Below are positions 54,091 through 62,617 of a stretch of 64,000 bases of DNA, piece by piece. Numbering within the stretch: the stretch's first letter is position 1; every line of letters starts with the position of its first letter. The notes below the pieces were generated by a model that worked only from the letters and a program-made list of their open reading frames with translations, was not told the DNA's origin and did no database searches. Location: assembly GCF_900460955.1 (NCBI RefSeq), contig NZ_UFUW01000001.1:1054001-1118000 (forward strand), written 5' to 3'. This DNA comes from Cardiobacterium valvarum. Its GTDB lineage: Bacteria > Pseudomonadota > Gammaproteobacteria > Cardiobacteriales > Cardiobacteriaceae. Position numbers and translations under genes: made by a program.

Positions 54091-55851
54091 TTATTCCGCT
54101 GCAACGATGGTGATGGTGGGTTTGGGCGGCGGCCTTTTCACCGCCAGCCATTTCATATAGCCGCGTTCGTCCAGTTCCTTGACGGTGATTTCGCAGCCGT
54201 TCAGGTCAAGGCGGTCGCCCGCGACCGGCACATCGCCGAAGCGTTCGCGGAAGAGCTCCCCGAGGGTGCGGCCATCGTTGCCTTCGCCGATGTTAATACC
54301 CTGCGCCGCTGCCAGTTCGCCCATGCGCACATAGGGTTTGACTTCGATTTCCCCGTAAAATGCCTGTTCGTCCGCGCTTTGCTGGTGTCCGGCGAACTGT
54401 TCGGCAAATTCGTTGCCCCGGTCTTCAGGGAAGACATACCAGGCGATGTCGCCCTTTTTCATCTGTGTATTCATGCCGACTTTCATGATGGCGCCGTCGC
54501 GCAGCAGGGCGAAGAGGCGGGCGTTGGCGAATGGTTTGAGGCGGGTGAGTGCGTAGGGGTGGCTGCGCTCGGCCTTCGAGTGCTCGGCGACTTTGAAGGA
54601 TTGCAGTTGCATGGTGAGTTTGTCGGTCAGCCAGATTTCCTTGCTGTCCAGCGGTTCGGGATGCGGCGGCAGCACGACTTTGAGTTTGCGCGCCATGTAG
54701 CCGATGGTCGTGCCCTGGATGAGCAGCGAGAGAATGACTACGGCGCAGATGATGTCGAAGATGAAGCGCGCTTCCGGCACGCCCGCCATGAGCGGCATCA
54801 TTGCCAGGGTAATCGGCACTGCGCCGCGCAGTCCGACCCAGCTGATGTAGGCCATTTCACGTCTGCTGTATGAGGGGAACCAGCAGAGGCCGGTGGCGAC
54901 CGCAAAGGGGCGGGCGATGAGGATGAGGAATCCGGCGATGATGAGTGCGGCGAAGCTTTTTTCCAGCAGGCGGCTGGGGGTAACAAGCAGCCCCAGCACG
55001 AGGAACATGGTGGCCTGCGCCAGCCAGGCGAAGCCGTCCATGACGTTGAAGATGTGCTCATTGGCGGGGTTGCGCGAGTTGCCGATGAGGATACCCGCGA
55101 TATAGACGGCGAGGAAGCCGCTGCCGCCAAAGAGGTTGGTGAAAGCAAAGAGCATCATCCCGCCGGAGGCGACGAGCAGGGCGTAGAGCCCTTCGGCAAG
55201 CGGGATGCGGTGCAGCAGCCAGGCAAGGCCGCGTCCTGCCAGCCAGCCGAAGAGCAGGCCGAGACCCAGTTGCTGGAACAGGATCGTCAGGAATGACCAC
55301 ACCCCTGCCGCTTGTGTCGTATCAAACAGGGTAATCATGGCGGTAACGAGGAATATTGCCGTCGGGTCGTTCGCGCCGCTTTCCAGTTCCAGCGTGGAAA
55401 TGACCCGCGAATTGAGGCGCACGCCGCTGCTGCGCAAGAGCGAGAATACTGCTGCCGCGTCCGTCGAGCCGACGATTGCCGCCATCAGGAAGCCCATTTG
55501 CCAGCTCACTTTGAGGAAGAAGGTGATGAAAAGGCCCAGCGCCAGCACCGTGCCGATAACGCCCCAGCTTGCCAGCACCGCCGCCGGTTTGAGCGAGATA
55601 CGGAAACTGGCAATGCTGGTACGCAGGCCGCCGTCAAGCAGGATGATGGCGAGTGCGAGCTGGCCGATGAGGTTGGCCACAAGGAAGTTGTTGAACTGTA
55701 TCCCGCCGATGCCCTGTTCCCCCGCGAGCATACCGACGCCGAGGAACACCAGGAGCAACGGCATCCCCAAATGCGCTGAGAGACGAGTCGCGATAACGCT
55801 GATGAAGAACAAAAAGGCAAAAATCAGGAATAACAGGTTCATGCTTTCCAT
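54091..55851 (-). CDS. nhaP2: Potassium/proton antiporter, NhaP2/CvrA type
   Basis: A 586-residue CPA1 antiporter. About twelve membrane helices occupy 1-390, with GMPLLLVFLGVGMLAGEQG, LAIILLDGGLRT, GSTDAAAVFSLLRSSG and the ion-site LELESGANDP. WVGLRGAVPITLAMMP is also conserved. A TrkA_C-type cytoplasmic domain (about 395-490) and a further C-terminal domain follow, as in E. coli YcgO/CvrA (578 residues). It exchanges K+ (or Na+) for H+ for volume and pH control. ATG 55851 with GAGAGGA upstream is preferred over an ATG nine bases later. Confidence 0.92.
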   Translation of the reverse strand: MESMNLLFLIFAFLFFISVIATRLSAHLGMPLLLVFLGVGMLAGEQGIGGIQFNNFLVANLIGQLALAIILLDGGLRTSIASFRISLKPAAVLASWGVIGTVLALGLFITFFLKVSWQMGFLMAAIVGSTDAAAVFSLLRSSGVRLNSRVISTLELESGANDPTAIFLVTAMITLFDTTQAAGVWSFLTILFQQLGLGLLFGWLAGRGLAWLLHRIPLAEGLYALLVASGGMMLFAFTNLFGGSGFLAVYIAGILIGNSRNPANEHIFNVMDGFAWLAQATMFLVLGLLVTPSRLLEKSFAALIIAGFLILIARPFAVATGLCWFPSYSRREMAYISWVGLRGAVPITLAMMPLMAGVPEARFIFDIICAVVILSLLIQGTTIGYMARKLKVVLPPHPEPLDSKEIWLTDKLTMQLQSFKVAEHSKAERSHPYALTRLKPFANARLFALLRDGAIMKVGMNTQMKKGDIAWYVFPEDRGNEFAEQFAGHQQSADEQAFYGEIEVKPYVRMGELAAAQGINIGEGNDGRTLGELFRERFGDVPVAGDRLDLNGCEITVKELDERGYMKWLAVKRPPPKPTITIVAAE

Positions 55852-56047
55852 AAGCGGCCATCCTCTCTAGGCTACGGAAAAAACGGGAAAACGGGCGGCT
55901 ATTGTAAAAGGAAACCCGCCCGCCTGCGGCGGGAAAAGCGCCTGTCCCGACGGTAAAAACGGGGCAGGCAGGCGCGTACTGCAATCGCATTAAGCGGGGC
56001 GTATGATGACGGTGTAGCAATATGCGCTACTGCAACGGAGGACAACC

Positions 56048-56389
56048 ATGAGCGACATACTCAAGAACATCAGCAAGGCCGAAGTACTGACCCTCGCCTC
56101 ACTTGTTGATTACAGCGAAGGGCAAGTGGTCAGCAAAACCCTGGTGCAAAACAAGGGCGTCGGCCTGACCTTGTTCGCCTTTGCCAAAGGCGAAGGCATC
56201 AGCACGCACGAATCCAAAGGCGATGCCCTCGTTACCGTTCTTGACGGCGAAGGCGAATTCACCATCGACGGCATGCCCTACCTGCTGCACAGCGGTGAAT
56301 CCATCGTGATGCCCGCCAACCATCCCCACGCCGTCTATGGCAAAGAAAACTTCAAAATGCTGCTGAGTGTCATCTTCCCGGAAAGCTGA
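56048..56389 (+). CDS. Small cupin-domain protein
   Basis: A 113-residue single cupin. Motif 1 is GEGISTHESKGDALVTVLDGEGEF (with H and E ligands) and motif 2 is GESIVMPANHPHAVYG. The metal-site histidines are partly retained. GGAGGA lies six bases before ATG. Close relatives are small cupins of unassigned function, and it could bind a metal-dependent small ligand. It is followed by its own terminator. Confidence 0.9.
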   Translation: MSDILKNISKAEVLTLASLVDYSEGQVVSKTLVQNKGVGLTLFAFAKGEGISTHESKGDALVTVLDGEGEFTIDGMPYLLHSGESIVMPANHPHAVYGKENFKMLLSVIFPES

Positions 56390-56410
56390 CAGCCATGTAT
56401 GCGCGAATAA

Positions 56411-56440
56411 AAAGAAGGATAGGCAACTATCCTTTTTTTT
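56411..56440 (+). terminator. Terminator of the cupin gene
   Basis: AAGGATAG-gcaa-CTATCCTT is followed by a T-run. Confidence 0.9.
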
Positions 56441-56489
56441 ATTTATCAAAGGCAGATGATGACACCTACCGCTTACAGAAGATAACGTA

Positions 56490-56849
56490 ATGAATACTTA
56501 TATGCTCAATGAATCCATATTTCAGTATCCGGCATCATTCAAGAAGATTGTGAAGCTGAATCTGGTGGATTTTGATGTGTGGTATCTCATGGATGCCGAA
56601 CACGCCAAACTTCGTTATGACGGCTTGCAAAAACGCTATCCCGACAGGAAATTAATTCCTTTTGCCCGCAGGGGAGATTGCGACGATATTGCCTGTTTTG
56701 AAATTGGCAAAGGCAGCAAGGTGCAACTTATCCACGATTTTGCCAGCCCCGGCTGGGAACAGCGCAAGGAATTTAATGATTTTTGGGAATGGGTTGTTTA
56801 TGCCATAAATGAGATGATCGAATATAACCGGGAAGACGGTATAGAATGA
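56490..56849 (+). CDS. SMI1/KNR4 (SUKH)-like immunity-type protein
   Basis: A 119-residue acidic protein, AT-rich compared with neighbours. Its pattern LVDFDVWYLMDAEHAKLRYDGLQKRYPDRKLIPFARRGDCDDIACFEI, then PGWEQRKEFNDFWEWV, fits the SUKH fold (D/G-x-I-x-x-F and terminal FxxWV). SUKH proteins are mostly immunity factors for contact-dependent or secreted polymorphic toxins. No toxin gene is adjacent, so it is an orphan immunity candidate. Confidence 0.72.
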   Translation: MNTYMLNESIFQYPASFKKIVKLNLVDFDVWYLMDAEHAKLRYDGLQKRYPDRKLIPFARRGDCDDIACFEIGKGSKVQLIHDFASPGWEQRKEFNDFWEWVVYAINEMIEYNREDGIE

Positions 56850-56945
56850 AATCGTCATTATTGAATGGCTTTCTGCAAAAAAGCGGATGGTAATTAAAGG
56901 AAGGAACGTCAACACACCCAAATCATTTTCCGGGATTGGGAAAAA

Positions 56946-57056
56946 TCACGCCTTTGCCGTTAACGGCACTTTCTCCACCTCCCACACGTCATCCCCGAAT
57001 TTGCCCAGGCACCAGTCCAGCATGGCGTTGCTGGTCGCATCCGCGCGTGGTTTGTT
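56946..57056 (-). other. Possible coding fragment, minus strand
   Basis: A 36-codon frame closed by stops on both sides reads NKPRADATSNAMLDWCLGKF then GDDVWEVEKVPLTAKA. It looks protein-like but has no convincing start. Probably a 3' gene remnant in the 240-base spacer 56850-57089. No family recognised. Confidence 0.25.
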
Positions 57057-57089
57057 TTACCCTTGCCGCTTTCTTGATACAGGGGTTTT

Positions 57090-57929
57090 ATGAAAATTCT
57101 GCTTTTTGGCGCAAGCGGTTTTATCGGCAGCCGCATCGCTGCGGTGCTGCGCGCCCGTGGGCATACGCTCACCACGCCTGGTCATCGTGAGGCCGATTTT
57201 TTTGCGCTTGACCCTGTCCGCGTCCGTCCGCTGTTTACCGGGCAGGATGTGGTGGTGAACGCAGTCGGCATCATGCACCGCCGCGCAGATGTGCTGGAAA
57301 CGGTGCATCATCACGCGCCCGCGCAACTCGCCGCTTGGGCGGTGGAAGCGGGCGTACCGCGCTGGGTGCAGCTCTCCGCGCTCGGCGCCGATGCCGCCCA
57401 TCCGGTCGCTTTTGTGGGCAGCAAGGGACGCGGGGATGCGGCAGTCGTGGCAAGCGGTATGCAGGTTGCTATCGCCCGTCCGTCGCTGGTGTACGGGCGT
57501 GGCGGGCACAGCACGGAATTGTTCTTGAAGCTCACCCGTCTGCCTGTCCTCGCCCTGCCTGCCGGTGGCCGTTTTGCCCTGCAACCGGTGCATGTGCAGG
57601 ATGTGGCCGACGGCATGGCTGCGCTGGTCGCAGATGCGCCCGCGCACGGTACGGTCATGAATATGTGCGGTGCGGAAGTGCTATCGCTTGCCGCCTATCT
57701 CGGTGTGCTGCGGCAGACGATACACCGGCGCCGTCCGCCGCGCATTCTGCCTATCCCGCTGACGCTGCTGCGCCCCTTCCTGCCGCTGACCAATCTGCTC
57801 AGTAACGGCGTGCTCAGTGCCGGCAATATCCGTCTGTTGCAGGAAGGCTCAACCGCCGATAATCATGCCTTGGCCGCCTTGCTGCAACGCGCGCCGCTTG
57901 CCCCCACCGCTTTTGCCGCCCAACCTTAA
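57090..57929 (+). CDS. NAD(P)-dependent epimerase / NmrA-type SDR
   Basis: A 279-residue atypical short-chain dehydrogenase. The Rossmann start is ILLFGASGFIGSRIAAVLRARGH (GxxGxxG). VVNAVGIM, a RWVQLSALGA segment and ARPSLVYGRGG follow, as in NDUFA9-like extended SDRs. The catalytic YxxxK tyrosine appears replaced by FVGSKGRGD, so it may be a binding rather than a redox protein. It is followed after nine bases by the HAD gene and probably cotranscribed. Confidence 0.82.
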   Translation: MKILLFGASGFIGSRIAAVLRARGHTLTTPGHREADFFALDPVRVRPLFTGQDVVVNAVGIMHRRADVLETVHHHAPAQLAAWAVEAGVPRWVQLSALGADAAHPVAFVGSKGRGDAAVVASGMQVAIARPSLVYGRGGHSTELFLKLTRLPVLALPAGGRFALQPVHVQDVADGMAALVADAPAHGTVMNMCGAEVLSLAAYLGVLRQTIHRRRPPRILPIPLTLLRPFLPLTNLLSNGVLSAGNIRLLQEGSTADNHALAALLQRAPLAPTAFAAQP

Positions 57930-57938
57930 GGAATCCCC

Positions 57939-58838
57939 ATGCCCGCTCTTAATGCTTACCGCCAACTTGAAGATATCCGCTACCGCCTGCCGACTTACCA
58001 CCCGCACGACCGCGCACCGCAGCACGCCGATAACGTTCTCGCCATCGCCGATGAGTTTGATGTGTTCTGGTTTGATGCCTTTGGCGTGCTCAACGTCGGT
58101 CCTGTCGCCATCGACGGCGCGGTGCAGGCCGTCGCTGCCTTGCGCGCCCAGGGCAAACGTGTCTTTGTCCTCTCCAATGCCGCCAGCGTCGGCAAACCGC
58201 ATATGGTCGAGCGCTTCGCGGGCCTCGGTTACGACTTCAGCGCCGAAGAAATTGTCACCAGCCGTGACGCCGTGCTGGCCATGCTCGCCGATTATCCGCG
58301 CGACATGACCTGGGGGCTGATCGGCCTCGCCGACCGCCAGCAAGACCTCGATGCCCTCGGCCTGCGTGTCATTCACCAGAGCGACGCCTATTTTCATGAA
58401 TGCGTTGACGGCTACCTCTTCCTCGCCACCGCTGACTGGGACGCCGCCCGCCAGCAGGCACTGGTTGCCGCGCTGGATGCCCGTCCGCGCCCCATCATCC
58501 TCGGCAACCCCGACCTTATCGCGCCGATGCCGGATCACATCAGTTATGAGCCGGGCAGCTATATCCTCACCCTGCCGGATGCGCTCTTTGCCAATGTGCG
58601 CGTCTGCGGCAAGCCCTATCCCGCCATCTATGACATCGCCGTGCGCCGCCTTGATCACTACGAATCGACGCGGACGCTGATGTGCGGCGACACCCTGCAC
58701 ACCGACATCCTCGGTGGCAACGCCTATGGTGTGCGCACTGCGCTCTTCACCGCACACGGCTTCTATCGCGGCCTGGATTATGCGCACTACATTAAGGACA
58801 GCGGGATTTCCCCCGATTACATCCTGCCACAGCTGTAA
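57939..58838 (+). CDS. HAD-superfamily (IIA subfamily) phosphatase
   Basis: A 299-residue protein. Motif 1 is FWFDAFGVLNVGP, motif 2 VFVLSNAAS, motif 3 a lysine in CGKPYPAIYD and motif 4 MCGDTLHTDILGGNAYGVRTAL. A C2-type cap inserted between motifs 2 and 3 (about 80-210) places it with NagD-like IIA enzymes. Motif 1 is DxFGVL rather than DxDGVL, so the second aspartate is a phenylalanine. That change may reduce phosphohydrolase activity, but it occurs in a known hypothetical IIA subgroup. Substrate unknown. Confidence 0.85.
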   Translation: MPALNAYRQLEDIRYRLPTYHPHDRAPQHADNVLAIADEFDVFWFDAFGVLNVGPVAIDGAVQAVAALRAQGKRVFVLSNAASVGKPHMVERFAGLGYDFSAEEIVTSRDAVLAMLADYPRDMTWGLIGLADRQQDLDALGLRVIHQSDAYFHECVDGYLFLATADWDAARQQALVAALDARPRPIILGNPDLIAPMPDHISYEPGSYILTLPDALFANVRVCGKPYPAIYDIAVRRLDHYESTRTLMCGDTLHTDILGGNAYGVRTALFTAHGFYRGLDYAHYIKDSGISPDYILPQL

Positions 58839-58859
58839 AACTGGTGATTCCGGCTTGCC

Positions 58860-58999
58860 ATAAACCCAGCAACTACGCCGCTTGGCGACTTTATCCTCCC
58901 ATCCCCCTTTCCGTCGCTGCGCGCCCTCTTCCTCCGTGAACGGGGGAAGGGATATTGTGCTAACGCGCAAAACCAGTATTGATGCCGCTTGGCGGGTCG
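58860..58999 (+). repeat. Two dispersed-repeat units behind the HAD gene
   Basis: AACCCAGCAACTACGCCGCTTGGCG at 58862-58887 and ACCAGTATTGATGCCGCTTGGCGG at 58971-58995 are both in the orientation of the upstream gene. The 80 bases between them show nothing recognisable. Confidence 0.85.
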
Positions 59000-59021
59000 T
59001 CTGGCCCTAACATCCGGAAAT

Positions 59022-59050
59022 AAAAAAGGATGCCGCAGCATCCTTTTTTA
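59022..59050. terminator. Bidirectional terminator, HAD gene versus MliC-like gene
   Basis: AAAAAAGGATGC-cgca-GCATCCTTTTTT is symmetrical with runs on both sides. Confidence 0.88.
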
Positions 59051-59067
59051 TCGTCAAACCTGAGTGC

Positions 59068-60081
59068 TTAGCGCGGTTTGCAGCCGAAGCCAATCGGCGA
59101 ACCGTTGTGGTCAAACGATAGCACTTCGGCTCGGGCGAGGTTGTTGCCCTGGGTTTTGACCAAGTGCAGCATACCTTCGTCCGAGCTGAAAATCAGGTTC
59201 TTGCCGCTGCTGGCCGAGGTGTCAAGCGGCAGGCTGGAATCTCCAGAATCGCTGTGGACGACGGCGGTCGGGCTTGGCGTGTTGATGTCCAGGTATTCGA
59301 CGTTGAATTTGGCACCGTTTTCACACTGATAGTTGCGCGATTTGCCTTTGCCTTTTGCCGGGGTACGGGCAGCTTTGCGCGGCGCCGGTGCGGCTTCCGG
59401 TTCGGCATCCATTTCCGGGGCCGACATGGCAGCAGCCGGGGCGGCACGCATTGGCACGCTGCGTTTTACCGGCATCGGATCGTTACCGCCCATGCCCATG
59501 TCGCCGCCGACCGGCATTGCTATGCCGTCTGCCGCGCCATCAAGGTAAACGGTGACGTTATAAGGGCGTGCGGTCTTGCTGTGTGCGGCATTTTTGTGGT
59601 TCTGCACGATGCGCACTTCGTATTCGCCGCTGTAGGGCAGGGTGTGTACCGAGCCGAAGCGCATCCCCATCTGCGGATTGAAGAGGGCGAACTCCATCGC
59701 AAAGTTTTTGCTGTTCGGCACCATGCGGATGGATTGCCCGGCGCTGCCACTGAAGCTGTATGCGGCTATGCCGAGACCGCGGATGCTGCCGGAGATGTGC
59801 GCCTGACCGCCGCTGAAATTGAGCGGGCGGACGCCAATGCGGTCACGCGCGGCAGCGGCATTCGGCGGCATGAGCGGCGTGCCGGGTGGGATGGCTTTCA
59901 GCAGGTGTCGGTTGCGGATGGCAGGGATTTTCTGGCCACCAACAGTGTAGGTTTCATTGTAGTTCGTGACCTGGCTCGTTTTTGCCGAACGGTTCGCCTT
60001 GGCTTTGCTTTTTTGGCGCGGGGCAGCGTCAACTGTGGTCGCAAGGGCAACAGCGAGTAATAGGACGAGGGTTTTTTTCAT
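59068..60081 (-). CDS. Secreted protein with C-terminal MliC-like domain
   Basis: A 337-residue protein with a Sec signal peptide (MKKTLVLLLAVALATTVDA), a basic Lys/Ser stretch, a beta-rich central domain (about 60-190: GGQAHISGSIRGLGIAAYSFSG, YSGEYEVRIVQNHK) and a Pro/Ala/Met linker (200-245). The C-terminal domain is RNYQCENGAKFNVEYLD to PIGFGCKPR, with two cysteines at its ends. That pattern (YxCxNGxxxxVxY...C) resembles MliC/PliC lysozyme inhibitors. The central domain recalls pre-peptidase C-type folds. It is periplasmic or surface; function is inferred only. An upstream ATG at 60171 is rejected. Confidence 0.6.
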   Translation of the reverse strand: MKKTLVLLLAVALATTVDAAPRQKSKAKANRSAKTSQVTNYNETYTVGGQKIPAIRNRHLLKAIPPGTPLMPPNAAAARDRIGVRPLNFSGGQAHISGSIRGLGIAAYSFSGSAGQSIRMVPNSKNFAMEFALFNPQMGMRFGSVHTLPYSGEYEVRIVQNHKNAAHSKTARPYNVTVYLDGAADGIAMPVGGDMGMGGNDPMPVKRSVPMRAAPAAAMSAPEMDAEPEAAPAPRKAARTPAKGKGKSRNYQCENGAKFNVEYLDINTPSPTAVVHSDSGDSSLPLDTSASSGKNLIFSSDEGMLHLVKTQGNNLARAEVLSFDHNGSPIGFGCKPR

Positions 60082-60260
60082 TGTGTAAACACTCCTGTGC
60101 GGATTAAGAAGAGATTGCAGTAATGTAACATATTTGCCATTTTGCGATAGGAAAAATGACATTCTTTCCATATTTCTTTTTTAGCTTTGTGTAATCAACG
60201 GGTTGCGATGGAAAAATAAGTGTCGTTTATGATACGCGCCGTTTTCAGGGGGAAGAATTT

Positions 60261-60767
60261 ATGTCGGAACGGGAACATCACGCTGCTGCCTTGCGGCAGT
60301 TGCTGCAATTGATTGATGCTGAGCCAGACCGCTTTGTGGACGCTGAGGAAACGCTGGATGATGCGCTGCTGGAAGCGCGCAATCACGATTTGCCACCGTT
60401 TTGGGCGACGTACCATTTGTTGCAGCATGAGGCGGTGTTTGCCGCTGAATGGGCGGATATATTTGATTTGGTGGATGATTTGCGCGCAGTTGCGGCGAAC
60501 TGGCAGGCGGATGTGTTTTTCGGCGTGCAGGAAACGGATGACGAGCCGTTGATTTATGAGACTGACCCGCGCCTGCTGCTTGCTCATGCCGCGCAAGAAT
60601 TGCAGGGTTACGGCCTGACGTTGTGGCGCTGGCGGGCGGACAATCCGGATTTGTGTGTCGGCTTCATCAGTCGTGAGGAAGACGAGGCGGCGGTGCAGCG
60701 CTGTGCGGCGGTGCTGGATGCGGTCATTGTCGCCGTGCGCGATGAAGAGGTGGCGGATGAATGGTGA
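60261..60767 (+). CDS. Acidic hypothetical protein (possibly DUF6630)
   Basis: A 168-residue acidic protein with no membrane segment: HHAAALRQLLQLIDAEPDRFV, then LPPFWATYHLLQHEAVFAAEWADIFDLVDDL, a central YETDPRLLLAHAAQELQGYG and a C-terminal ISREEDEAAV. The layout recalls DUF6630 proteins, but I am unsure. It overlaps the next gene by 11 bases and opens a run of four overlapping genes ending with purN. Confidence 0.6.
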   Translation: MSEREHHAAALRQLLQLIDAEPDRFVDAEETLDDALLEARNHDLPPFWATYHLLQHEAVFAAEWADIFDLVDDLRAVAANWQADVFFGVQETDDEPLIYETDPRLLLAHAAQELQGYGLTLWRWRADNPDLCVGFISREEDEAAVQRCAAVLDAVIVAVRDEEVADEW

Positions 60768-61320
60768 GTCTTTGTCGGTGACGGTTGTGCTGACGGCCAC
60801 AGAACAGCGCACGGCCTCGCGTGTATTGCAGCGCTTTTTGTCCAAGCCGGTATTGCGGCGTGTGCGTTGGGTGGATGCACTTTGTATGCTGATTTTTATT
60901 GTCTGCACTTATATTGCCGTTAATCGTTTTTCTTTCTTGAAAGATGGGGCGCTACTTGCTGACGCAGATGGTATCCGCGCGCTATGGTTCATTATTCAGG
61001 CAGTTATTTTTGCGGCAATGGCGCTGTCAATTTCTATTTTTTATGAAATCCGCATTAAACGGCATGCCGCCTTCCGTCCATTGCCCCAGCGGCAATTTGT
61101 TTACACGGTAGCGCCGCAAGGATTTTATAGTGAGGAGCTGGATAAAAACCGTATGCTTTATTTTTGGCCAACCATTGAGCGGGTAATATGTGAACAGGAG
61201 CCGTGGTTTGTATTTATTGATCAGGCCGCGGCCTTTGTGATTCCGCAACGTGTATTTGCCGATAAGGAAACGGAAAACCGCTATTTTCAGTTATTGCAAT
61301 ACTACAAGGATCTTTCATGA
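60757..61320 (+). CDS. YcxB-like membrane protein A
   Basis: A 187-residue protein. The N-terminal cytoplasmic strand-rich piece (SVTVVLTATEQRTASRVLQRFL) is followed by two membrane helices (ALCMLIFIVCTYIAV, ALWFIIQAVIFAAMALSISIFY). The C-terminal YcxB-like domain reads FVYTVAPQGFYSEELDKNRMLYFWPTIERVICEQEPWFVFIDQAAAFVIPQR. It is paralogous to the next gene and they overlap by ATGA. A larger upstream frame inside the previous gene is ignored. Confidence 0.72.
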   Translation: MNGESLSVTVVLTATEQRTASRVLQRFLSKPVLRRVRWVDALCMLIFIVCTYIAVNRFSFLKDGALLADADGIRALWFIIQAVIFAAMALSISIFYEIRIKRHAAFRPLPQRQFVYTVAPQGFYSEELDKNRMLYFWPTIERVICEQEPWFVFIDQAAAFVIPQRVFADKETENRYFQLLQYYKDLS

Positions 61321-61928
61321 CAAACGCCATGCAAATTACTTTCGCGGCAACGGAGCGCGAGAAACGGCAGGCGGGGCGACGGCTTTGCCGCTATCGTGAG
61401 CCTGCCTTGCGGCGGAGACAGTGGCTTGGTATGGCGGCATTCACGCTGATGATATTCGCCCTTTTCTATTGGTATGGACAGGCGATGGCTAATGTCGGCA
61501 GTACGTTATACGGGAATTGCCATCTATTTGGCGATGAAGCAGGTTTGGATATTTGTCTTGCGGTCGCCGATGATGCTTATCAAGCCTTGCGGCATTTGCT
61601 CTATTTGCTGGGCGCTTTGCTCCTTGCCGTGATATTTTTTCAGCGCTGGCAATATGGCAATTTTATTCGCAGTATGTTTTATCCATTGGATGGGCGGCAA
61701 TTCACCATTACCCTGTCCCCGGAAGGTCTGACGCATGAAGAAGCGGGACGCGCCAGACATTTTTATTCTTGGCCTATGGTTTACCGCATCATTGAAGACA
61801 AGGATTTTCTGCTTTTTTATGTGGATCGCAATATCGCTTATTTCATTCCGCAAGCGGCATTTGCTGCCGCCAATAGGGATAGCCATGCCTTTTTTCTACA
61901 AGCCCGGCAATTCAAGGAGAACGCATGA
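61317..61928 (+). CDS. YcxB-like membrane protein B
   Basis: A 203-residue paralog of the previous gene: ITFAATEREKRQAGRRLCRYREPALRRR, two membrane helices (LGMAAFTLMIFALFYWYG, ALRHLLYLLGALLLAVIFF), then ITLSPEGLTHEEAGRARHFYSWPMVYRIIEDKDFLLFYVDRNIAYFIPQ. Its stop overlaps the purN start (ATGA), which couples it to purine synthesis for no obvious reason. Function unknown. Confidence 0.72.
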   Translation: MTNAMQITFAATEREKRQAGRRLCRYREPALRRRQWLGMAAFTLMIFALFYWYGQAMANVGSTLYGNCHLFGDEAGLDICLAVADDAYQALRHLLYLLGALLLAVIFFQRWQYGNFIRSMFYPLDGRQFTITLSPEGLTHEEAGRARHFYSWPMVYRIIEDKDFLLFYVDRNIAYFIPQAAFAAANRDSHAFFLQARQFKENA

Positions 61929-62488
61929 AATCCTTTACCGTCCTGATTTCCGGCGGCGGCAGCAACCTCAAAGCCCTGCTGGATGCCTGCGCATGCGGCG
62001 AGATTCCCGCGCGCGTCAACACCGTCATCGCCGATCGCGAGTGCAGCGGCAGGCAGCACGCCGAAGCCGCTGCCGTGCCGTTTGTCCTCGTTGACCGCAA
62101 ACGTGCGGATTTTGCCGCTGCGCTGGCTGCCGCCATGCCTGCCGCCACGGATCTGGTGGTGCTTGCCGGCTTCCTCAGCATCCTGCCGCCCGCGCTGGTC
62201 GCGCATTTTCCGCAGCGCATCATCAACCTGCATCCGTCGCTGCTGCCGAAATACGGCGGCGCGGGGATGTACGGCCTGCGCGTGCATCAGGCAGTGCTGG
62301 ACGCGGGCGAGCGGGAAAGCGGCTGCACCGTGCATTATGTGGACAGCGGCATTGACAGCGGCGCGGTCATCGCCCAGGCACGGGTGCCGGTGTTGGCGGA
62401 TGACATGCCGCACACCCTGCAAGCGCGTATTCAGCCGCAGGAACACCGCTTGCTCACGGAAACCGTCGCCCGCCTGCTGGCGACATAG
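61925..62488 (+). CDS. purN: Phosphoribosylglycinamide formyltransferase
   Basis: A 187-residue enzyme transferring formyl from 10-formyl-THF to GAR in purine synthesis. VLISGGGSNLKALLDAC begins the protein. LAGFLSILPPALVAHFPQRIINLHPSLLPKYGGAGMYGLRVHQAVL carries the catalytic His. HYVDSGIDSGAVIAQ holds the essential aspartate. It starts within the stop of the YcxB-like gene and is followed after 129 bases by purD. Confidence 0.95.
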   Translation: MKSFTVLISGGGSNLKALLDACACGEIPARVNTVIADRECSGRQHAEAAAVPFVLVDRKRADFAAALAAAMPAATDLVVLAGFLSILPPALVAHFPQRIINLHPSLLPKYGGAGMYGLRVHQAVLDAGERESGCTVHYVDSGIDSGAVIAQARVPVLADDMPHTLQARIQPQEHRLLTETVARLLAT

Positions 62489-62617
62489 TCGCCTAAAACA
62501 GCCCGTTCGAACCGACTATAATCACGACCTTTCACGGATACGGCAAACACGCGCCAAGCGAGAAAACCACGCGCTTTTACCGCCTCCCACACAACCAAGC
62601 CATAGAGGAACACCACC

